Shown here: piece after piece, positions 26,788-32,636 of the stretch
Numbering within the stretch: position 1 is the first letter of the stretch
Layout: each line of letters opens with the position of its first letter
Source: Candidatus Limnocylindrales bacterium
GTDB taxonomy: Bacteria > Chloroflexota > Limnocylindria > Limnocylindrales > CSP1-4
Assembly (NCBI GenBank): GCA_025450915.1
Contig: JANWLH010000012.1
Span: 1 to 32,636, forward strand
Direction of reading: 5' to 3'
DNA: 32,636 bases
Notes under the pieces: model-generated
The model's database searches: none
What the model saw: the letters and a program-made list of their open reading frames with translations, nothing else
Told to the model about the DNA's origin: nothing
Made by a program: the position numbers and the translations under genes

Positions 26788-27702
26788 TCATTCGCTCCCT
26801 CCGACGGACCTCGAATCCCGGAGGTAGGCCGCGATCGAGGCGATGTCGCGCCCGGGATCGCCGGATCCGGCCCGCCGGACGAGCTCGAGGTTCGTCTTCG
26901 CCTGGGGCATCTCCGTGCCGACGGCCGCCGCCAGCTCGAGGATCAGCCCAAGGTCCTTCTCCGCCAGGGCCAGCGCGAACGCTGTCGGCGTGGAGTCGGG
27001 CTCGATGAACGCGGCCCGCTTGTACTCGACGAACGGGGCGCCGGCCGCGCTCGAGCGGATGACGTCGTAGGCAGTGGCCCGGTCCAGGCCGGCCCGCTCG
27101 GCGAGGACCAGCGCTTCCGAGAGGGACTGGTTGAGGCCGTAGATCACCGTGTTCACGGCGAGCTTCATGGTCGCCCCCGCCCCCAACGGCCCGAGGTGGA
27201 TGACCCGCTGGCCGAGCTTGTCGAGGACGGGCCGGGCACGCTCCACGTCGGCCGGCGAGCCGCCGACCATGATCGTCAGGCCGCCCGCGGCGGCGAACGC
27301 CACACTGCCCGAGACGGGCGCGTCGAGGATGCCCGCACCGGTTGCCCGGACGGCCGCCTCGAGGCCCTGGATCGTGCCCGGCAGGACGGTGCTCATGTCG
27401 ACCGCCACGGTCCGTGAGTCGAGGCCCGCAAGCGCCCCGGTCGGGCCTTCGAACAGGTCGTGGACCGCCGCGTCGTCGCTGACCATGCTGATCGCGACGG
27501 CCGAGCCGGCCACGGCCTCGGCAGGCGTCGCCGCGACGCGCGCCCCGATCGACGCCGCGAGCGCCCGGGCAGGCTCGGGACTCCGGTTGTAGAGCACGAC
27601 GTCGAGGCCACACGCTGCCAGGCGCCCGGCCAGCGCGCCGCCCATCCGTCCGATCCCGAGCACGGCGACCGTCGTCGCGTCGCCCCTCGCGGCCCCGCTC
27701 AC
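26788..27702 (-). CDS. NAD(P)-dependent oxidoreductase, 3-hydroxyisobutyrate dehydrogenase family
   Basis: VAVLGIGRMGGALAGRLAACGLDVVLYNRSPEPA, ILDAPVSGSVAFAAAGGLTIMVGG, GAGATMKLAVNTVIYGLNQSLSEALVLAERAG. Confidence 0.93.
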   Translation of the reverse strand: MSGAARGDATTVAVLGIGRMGGALAGRLAACGLDVVLYNRSPEPARALAASIGARVAATPAEAVAGSAVAISMVSDDAAVHDLFEGPTGALAGLDSRTVAVDMSTVLPGTIQGLEAAVRATGAGILDAPVSGSVAFAAAGGLTIMVGGSPADVERARPVLDKLGQRVIHLGPLGAGATMKLAVNTVIYGLNQSLSEALVLAERAGLDRATAYDVIRSSAAGAPFVEYKRAAFIEPDSTPTAFALALAEKDLGLILELAAAVGTEMPQAKTNLELVRRAGSGDPGRDIASIAAYLRDSRSVGGSE

Positions 27703-28685
27703 CGGGCTTCGTCCAGGCGTCGCCGGACCGTCGCGGCGATCCGCTCGACCGAGGGCATCGCGAGGTCCTCGAGGACCGCGGCCGAGGCCAGCGGGACCTG
27801 CGGTGCGGTGATCCGCACGAGGGGCGCGTCGAGGCTGTCGAAGCCCTCGTCCGCGGCGATCGAGACGATCTCGGCGCCCCAGCCCAGGACGCGCGGGTTC
27901 TCCTCGACCGTGAACAGCCGGCCCGTCCGGGCGAGCGAATCGAGGATCGTCCGGGCATCGAGCGGGATCAGGGTCCGCAGGTCGATCACCTCGGCGCTGA
28001 TCCCCGCCTCGGCGGCCAGCCGCTCGGCGGCCTCGAGGGCCCGGGGGACCATCGCCGCGAGGGCCACGATCGTGCAGTCGGAGCCTGGGCGCGCGATCCG
28101 CGCCTGCCCGAGGGGCACGACATGCTCGCCGTCGGGCACCTCGCCCTTGACCGCGAAGAGCGCCTTGTGCTCGCAGACGATGACCGGGTCGGGATCGCGG
28201 ATCGCTGCGGCCATCAAGCCCAGCATGTCGGCCGGGGTCGAGGGCGCGACGACTTTCAGCCCGGGGATCGCCATCGCCCAGCTCTCGACGGACTGGCTGT
28301 GCTGGGCCCCGAAGCGCAGGCCACCGCCGTTGGCGGTCCGCAGGACGAGCGGCAGGCTGACCTGCCCGTCGGTCATGTAGCGGGTCTTGGCGATCTGGTT
28401 GGCGACCATGTCCCAGGCGACCGCGAAGAAGTCACTGAACATCAGCTCGCCGATCGGACGCAAGCCGGTCATCGCCGCGCCCATCACCGCGCCGACGATC
28501 GCCTGCTCGCTGATCGGGGTGTCCCGGATCCGCTCCGGCCCGAACCGCTCGAACAGGCCCTCGGTCGTCTTGAACACGCCGCCGGCCGCGCCGATGTCCT
28601 CGCCGATGAACACGACCAGCGGGTCGCGGTCCATCTCCTGGGCGATCCCCGCGGCAACGGCCTGGCGGTAGGTCAGTTCCGCCAT
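27699..28685 (-). CDS. Alpha-ketoacid/acetoin dehydrogenase complex E1 component, beta subunit
   Basis: MAELTYRQAVAAGIAQEMDRDPLVVFIGEDIGAAGGVFKTTEGL..., DTPISEQAIVGAVMGAAMTGLRPIGELMFSDF. ATG at 28685; listed start at 29147 rejected. Confidence 0.94.
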   Translation of the reverse strand: MAELTYRQAVAAGIAQEMDRDPLVVFIGEDIGAAGGVFKTTEGLFERFGPERIRDTPISEQAIVGAVMGAAMTGLRPIGELMFSDFFAVAWDMVANQIAKTRYMTDGQVSLPLVLRTANGGGLRFGAQHSQSVESWAMAIPGLKVVAPSTPADMLGLMAAAIRDPDPVIVCEHKALFAVKGEVPDGEHVVPLGQARIARPGSDCTIVALAAMVPRALEAAERLAAEAGISAEVIDLRTLIPLDARTILDSLARTGRLFTVEENPRVLGWGAEIVSIAADEGFDSLDAPLVRITAPQVPLASAAVLEDLAMPSVERIAATVRRRLDEAR

Positions 28686-29668
28686 GCCGAGCCTCCGTCG
28701 CTCCACAGCTCGGTCTCGAGGGTGGCCGGATCCGGCTCCGGGCCGTCGCGGGCGATCGCCTCGGCCGCCGCGACCGCGGCGGTGGCTTCGGCCTCGATCC
28801 GAGCCAGCTCGGCCTCGCGGACGCCCTCGGCAAGGAGCCGTGCCCGCTCGGCCGGGATCGGGTCGCGCGCGAGCCAGGCCTGCACCTCGGCATCCGGCCG
28901 GTACTTGCCCGGATCGGCCCGCGAGTGGCCGCCGTGGCGATACGTCAGGGCCTCGATCAGGGCCGGGCCATCGCCGGCGCGGGCGGCATCGATCGCGGTC
29001 CGGGCCACCTCGTGGACCGCCCGGACGTCGTTGCCGTCGACGACGATCGCCTCGAGGCCGTAGGCCGCCGCCCGGTCGGCCGCCGGCCGCTCGACGGCGG
29101 TCACCGAGCCGATGGCGGTGTACTCCATGTACTGGTTGTTCTCGCACACGAAGACCGCCGGCACGCGCCAGACCGCGGCGAGGTTGAGGGCCTCGTGGAA
29201 GGCGCCGATGTTCGTCGCCCCGTCACCGAAGAAGCACACCGCCACCTGGCCACTCTTGCGGTACTGGGCCGACCAGGCCGCGCCGACCGCGATCGGCAGG
29301 TGGGCGCCGACGATCGCATACGAGCCCATCGCGCCGTGCTCGACGCTGGTCAGGTGCATCGAGCCGCCCTTGCCGCCCATCAGGCCGCTGCCCCGCCCGA
29401 AGAGCTCGGCGAAGATCGGGGCCATCGGCACGCCCCGGGCGAGGGTGTGGTTGTGGCCGCGGTACGTGCAGAACGTGTAGTCGTCGGCGCGCATCGCCCC
29501 GGCGAAGCCCGCGGCCACCGCCTCCTGGCCGTTGCCCAGGTGGGTCGTCCCCCGGACGAGGCCCTCGAAGAACAGCTGCTGGGCGCGCTCCTCGAACGTC
29601 CGGCATTCGACCATTGTCCGGTACATCGCCAGGCGGGCATCACGCGAGACCGAGAGTTCGCCGGCCAT
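28673..29668 (-). CDS. Alpha-ketoacid/acetoin dehydrogenase complex E1 component, alpha subunit
   Basis: YRGHNHTLARGVPMAPIFAELFGRGSGLMGGKGGSMHL, CFFGDGATNIGAFHEALNLAAVWRVPAVFVCENNQY (TPP motif), TYRHGGHSRADPGKYR. Confidence 0.95.
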   Translation of the reverse strand: MAGELSVSRDARLAMYRTMVECRTFEERAQQLFFEGLVRGTTHLGNGQEAVAAGFAGAMRADDYTFCTYRGHNHTLARGVPMAPIFAELFGRGSGLMGGKGGSMHLTSVEHGAMGSYAIVGAHLPIAVGAAWSAQYRKSGQVAVCFFGDGATNIGAFHEALNLAAVWRVPAVFVCENNQYMEYTAIGSVTAVERPAADRAAAYGLEAIVVDGNDVRAVHEVARTAIDAARAGDGPALIEALTYRHGGHSRADPGKYRPDAEVQAWLARDPIPAERARLLAEGVREAELARIEAEATAAVAAAEAIARDGPEPDPATLETELWSDGGSAWRN

Positions 29669-29671
29669 CGG

Positions 29672-30910
29672 CTAGTACGCGTTCGCGACGAACAGCTCGT
29701 CCGACGGGAAGTGGGTGATCACCTGCGGGCCATCGGCGGTCACGACCACCTCCTCCTCGATCCGGGCCGCTGAGAACCCGTCGCTTGCCGGGCAGTAGGT
29801 CTCGAGGGCAATCACCATCCCCTCGAGGAGCTCAACGGGGTGCTCGAGCGAATTGAGCCGGCTGATGATCGGCCGCTCGTGGAGGCCGAGACCCACGCCG
29901 TGGCCGAACTGGAGGCCGAAGCACTCCATCTCGCTGTCGAAGCCGAACTCGGTGGCCTTCGGCCAGACCCTGGCGACCTGGTCGGTGGTCACGCCTGGCT
30001 TCATCAGCTCGATCGCCGCGTCGATCCAGCCCCGGGCCCGCTTGTAGGCATCCCGCTGCGAGTCGGTCGCCTTGCCAACCGCGAACGTCCGGTAATAGCA
30101 GGTCCGGTAGCCCGCGAACGACTGGATGATGTCGAAGTACGCCTGGTCGCCCGGCCGGATGATCCGGTCCGAGAAGACGTGGGGGTGCGGGCTGCAGCGC
30201 TCACCGGAGACGGCGTTCATCGCCTCGACATCGTCCGAGCCGAGGTCGTAGAGCATCTTCGTGGCCTTCGCGACAAGCTCGTTCTCGCGGATTCCGGGCT
30301 TCAGCTCCTCGCTGATCATCTGGTAGACGCCGTCGACCATCGCGCAGGCCGTGTTGAGCAAGGTCTGCTCGTCGCGCGACTTCTGCTGGCGGGCGTCGAG
30401 CATCGTCTGCTGCCCGTCACGGACGACGATGCCGGCCTCGGCCAGGGCGGCCTGGAGGGTCGGCTCGAGGATGTCCACGCCGACCGGCATGTCGGCGACG
30501 CCTTCGGCGATCAGGATCTGCTTGATCTCCCGGGCCGCCGCGCCGGCCAGGCCCACCTCCGGCGCGACGGCGCCGCGCAAGCCGATCATCCCGGCCCGGA
30601 TGTTGTTGGGCAGCAGCCAGGGGCAGTTGAGTCGGTGGTGCTTGGCGGCCGACCCGAAGTCCCAGATGTAGGGCTCGCCGCCCCGGGTGAGGAGCGCGTA
30701 GCGGGTCATCTTGTCGCGAGCCCACTCGCCGATGTGGGTGCTCGTCAGGTAGCGGATGTTGTTGTGGTCAAAGACGAGGACCGCGCCAAGGTCGGATGCC
30801 GCAAGCGCCGCCTTGGCTCGCCCCAGTCGATAGGCCCGCAGGCGGTCGGGGTTGACGCGGTCCTCCCAATCGACCGTCATCGAGCCAGGGGCGGCGATCA
30901 GCTGGGGCAT
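29672..30910 (-). CDS. M24 (creatinase/aminopeptidase P fold) family protein, creatinase/ectoine hydrolase/DddP-like branch
   Basis: AVLVFDHNNIRYLTSTHIGEW, PYIWDFGSAAKHHRL, YFDIIQSFAGYRTCYYRTF, FGHGVGLGLHERPII, LEGMVIALETYCPA, ARIEEEVVVTADG. Confidence 0.87.
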   Translation of the reverse strand: MPQLIAAPGSMTVDWEDRVNPDRLRAYRLGRAKAALAASDLGAVLVFDHNNIRYLTSTHIGEWARDKMTRYALLTRGGEPYIWDFGSAAKHHRLNCPWLLPNNIRAGMIGLRGAVAPEVGLAGAAAREIKQILIAEGVADMPVGVDILEPTLQAALAEAGIVVRDGQQTMLDARQQKSRDEQTLLNTACAMVDGVYQMISEELKPGIRENELVAKATKMLYDLGSDDVEAMNAVSGERCSPHPHVFSDRIIRPGDQAYFDIIQSFAGYRTCYYRTFAVGKATDSQRDAYKRARGWIDAAIELMKPGVTTDQVARVWPKATEFGFDSEMECFGLQFGHGVGLGLHERPIISRLNSLEHPVELLEGMVIALETYCPASDGFSAARIEEEVVVTADGPQVITHFPSDELFVANAY

Positions 30911-31004
30911 CCTGCATCCTCGCGTTGGTTGGCGCGGCGGCGGGGTCGCCTGTTCAACGACACTCTACAATCGCCCGAACGGGGTTGCATCTTCGGGAGG
31001 TGAT

Positions 31005-31712
31005 GTGGCGCGGACCGGTGTCCGAGGCAATGGCAGCGAGCTCGAGTATCCGGGGATGGGCGAGCATCTCCGCTCCGCCCGCCACGCTCACGGACTGAAC
31101 CTGCGCGAGCTGGCTGCCCGGCTGGGTGTCTCTCCGAGCCTCCTCTCGCAGGTCGAGACCGGCAAGGCCAAACCGTCCGTCAGCACGCTCTACGCGATCG
31201 CCGCCGAGCTCGGCGTCTCGCTCGACGAGCTCCTCTTCAATGACCCCGATCGACCGGTTCGCGGCCGGCGCGCTCACGCGTCGAACGGCGCTGCCCCGGC
31301 GCCCGCGATCGGCAGCCCTGTCCAGCCGATCCAGCGGGCGGACAACCGCAAGGCGATCCGGTTGGCCTCGGGTGTCGTCTGGGAGCGCCTGACCACGGCA
31401 TCGAACCCGGCGATCGACTTCCTGGCCGTGACCTACGAGGTCGGCGGCGCCTCGAGCCCGGAGCACGAGTTCCAGCGTCATGGCGGCCTCGAGTGGGGCT
31501 ATGTGGTCAGCGGCACGCTCGGCGTGACGATCGGCTTCGACGACCACGTCCTCGGTCCCGGCGATGCGATCGCAATCGATTCGTCGATCCCCCATCGGCT
31601 CTACAACGTCGGCGATGAGCCGGTCCACGGGATCTGGTTCGTGCTCGGCCGACGGCCCGTCGAGGACCTGGCCGAGACCGTCAGCCGGGCGGCCGCCGCC
31701 CACCCGCGATGA
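31005..31712 (+). CDS. XRE family transcriptional regulator with C-terminal cupin domain
   Basis: HTH: MGEHLRSARHAHGLNLRELAARLGVSPSLLSQVETGKAKPSVSTLYAIAAELGVSLDELL; cupin: GLEWGYVVSGTLGVTIGFDDHVLGPGDAIAIDSSIPHRLYN. Likely GTG at 31005 after GGGAGG (ATG 31069 alternative for MGEH). Confidence 0.9.
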   Translation: MARTGVRGNGSELEYPGMGEHLRSARHAHGLNLRELAARLGVSPSLLSQVETGKAKPSVSTLYAIAAELGVSLDELLFNDPDRPVRGRRAHASNGAAPAPAIGSPVQPIQRADNRKAIRLASGVVWERLTTASNPAIDFLAVTYEVGGASSPEHEFQRHGGLEWGYVVSGTLGVTIGFDDHVLGPGDAIAIDSSIPHRLYNVGDEPVHGIWFVLGRRPVEDLAETVSRAAAAHPR

Positions 31713-32623
31713 CCTCGTTCCTCGGGCCCCTCGACTGGTCCTTCCCGACGAACCCGGCCGCGGCCGACGGCTCGGTCTCCGGGCTCGGGCGAACCGTGAT
31801 CGTCGGCGCCGCCACTGGCGCGGTCCACACGGAGCTCGCCATCGGCCGCCTCGAGCCGGGCGGCTGGCTGGGCCGCCATGTCCACTCGTTCGAGGAGGGG
31901 CTCTATCTGCTCGCCGGTGAGCTGACCTTCGAGCTCGATGGACACGCGTGGCGGCTGCGTCCTGGCGACTACGTCCTGGTCCCGATCGGAACCTGGCACC
32001 TGCTGGCCAACCTCGGCGTCGAGCCGGTCCGCTGGGTCTCCGTCAACTCGCCACTTCGCCGGCCGCCGTCGGATCCACGCCGGGACACGTTCTTCCGGCC
32101 CGGTTCGCCGGACCTCTCGGCTCTCGCCGGCGCACCTGCGCCGTCGTTCGGCGTGCCGACCGTCCACGGGGTCGGTCACTACGTCGGGACCCCACCCCAG
32201 GCCGAGGCCTTTGCCCTGAGCGATCCCGCCCGAGGCCGGGCGCCGGCCGGCATGGACACGGCGATCCTGGCCTATTCCGGGATCTCGGTAAAGATGCTGA
32301 TCGACCGCGGCCTGGGTGCCGACCACCTGACGATGTTCACGGTCGACTACGAGGCCGGTGGTGCCGCCCAATCGCACGACCACCCGTTCGAAGAGGCCTA
32401 CGTGATCCTCGAGGGCGAGGTCGAAGCCGAGTTCGACGGCGTCACCCGCCGACTCGGTCCGGGCGACGTCGCCTTCGCGGCGGTCGGTGTCAGCCACGGC
32501 TTCTACAACGACGGACCGGGTCGAGTCCGCTGGCTCGAGACCCAGGCGCCCCAGCCTCCTGGCCGGCACTCCTACCGCTGGGACCAGGCGTGGGCGCGCT
32601 TCGATCCCAAGGACGCCCCCTGA
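31709..32623 (+). CDS. Bicupin protein ((S)-ureidoglycine aminohydrolase/AllE-like)
   Basis: Two cupin cores: HVHSFEEGLYLLAGELTFELDGHAWRLRPGDYVLVPIGTWH and HDHPFEEAYVILEGEVEAEFDGVTRRLGPGDVAFAAVGVSHGFYN. Start overlaps the upstream stop (ATGA). Confidence 0.82.
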   Translation: MTSFLGPLDWSFPTNPAAADGSVSGLGRTVIVGAATGAVHTELAIGRLEPGGWLGRHVHSFEEGLYLLAGELTFELDGHAWRLRPGDYVLVPIGTWHLLANLGVEPVRWVSVNSPLRRPPSDPRRDTFFRPGSPDLSALAGAPAPSFGVPTVHGVGHYVGTPPQAEAFALSDPARGRAPAGMDTAILAYSGISVKMLIDRGLGADHLTMFTVDYEAGGAAQSHDHPFEEAYVILEGEVEAEFDGVTRRLGPGDVAFAAVGVSHGFYNDGPGRVRWLETQAPQPPGRHSYRWDQAWARFDPKDAP

Positions 32624-32636
32624 AACACGCCGCCCC

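Noticed and set aside
25124-26827. 567-aa plus-strand ORF
   Set aside because: Antisense shadow of the 25298-26692 amidohydrolase; no recognisable domain.
29840-31003. 387-aa plus-strand ORF
   Set aside because: Antisense to the M24 gene; no family motifs.
1-32636. CRISPR arrays, rRNA, tRNA, toxin-antitoxin or phage defence genes
   Set aside because: No regularly spaced repeats, no recognisable T-loop/acceptor patterns and no defence-family motifs seen, though a covariance-model scan was not possible.

Overview
High-GC bacterial window with about 28 protein-coding genes. I found no rRNA, tRNA, CRISPR array or recognisable mobile-element gene. Host is perhaps a Chloroflexota- or Actinobacteria-like lineage (weak inference from GC content, an F420-type enzyme and gene mix). 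Four blocks stand out. (1) 1-3264: a non-pyrrolysine MttB-family methyltransferase coupled to a small MetF-like protein, then an SDR. (2) 3503-17667: a catabolic island of somewhat lower GC. It carries three paralogous cyclic amidohydrolases (dihydroorotase/hydantoinase/allantoinase superfamily) with an unusual HPHDQ motif and a shared D-x-G-R-D-Y-P-H-x-P-G motif, an FAA hydrolase, two LLM-class oxidoreductases (one Fgd/F420-like), a GntR/FCD regulator, an SDR, an alpha/beta hydrolase, a complete NitT/TauT-type ABC importer and a divergent type II HAD dehalogenase-like gene. This is the best candidate for an undescribed system, namely uptake and ring-opening of a cyclic amide, imide or ureide. 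(3) 17714-23118: two ABC-2 exporter systems, one with a membrane-anchored NEW3-repeat protein, flanking an unlisted 46-aa Cys-containing small ORF at 21050-21190 (+). (4) 23118-32636: a GH57 glycosidase, then an operon of M24 creatinase-like protein, E1 alpha, E1 beta, 3-hydroxyisobutyrate dehydrogenase-like protein and amidohydrolase, divergent from an XRE-cupin regulator and a bicupin. Family calls come from motif recognition only; no database search was run.
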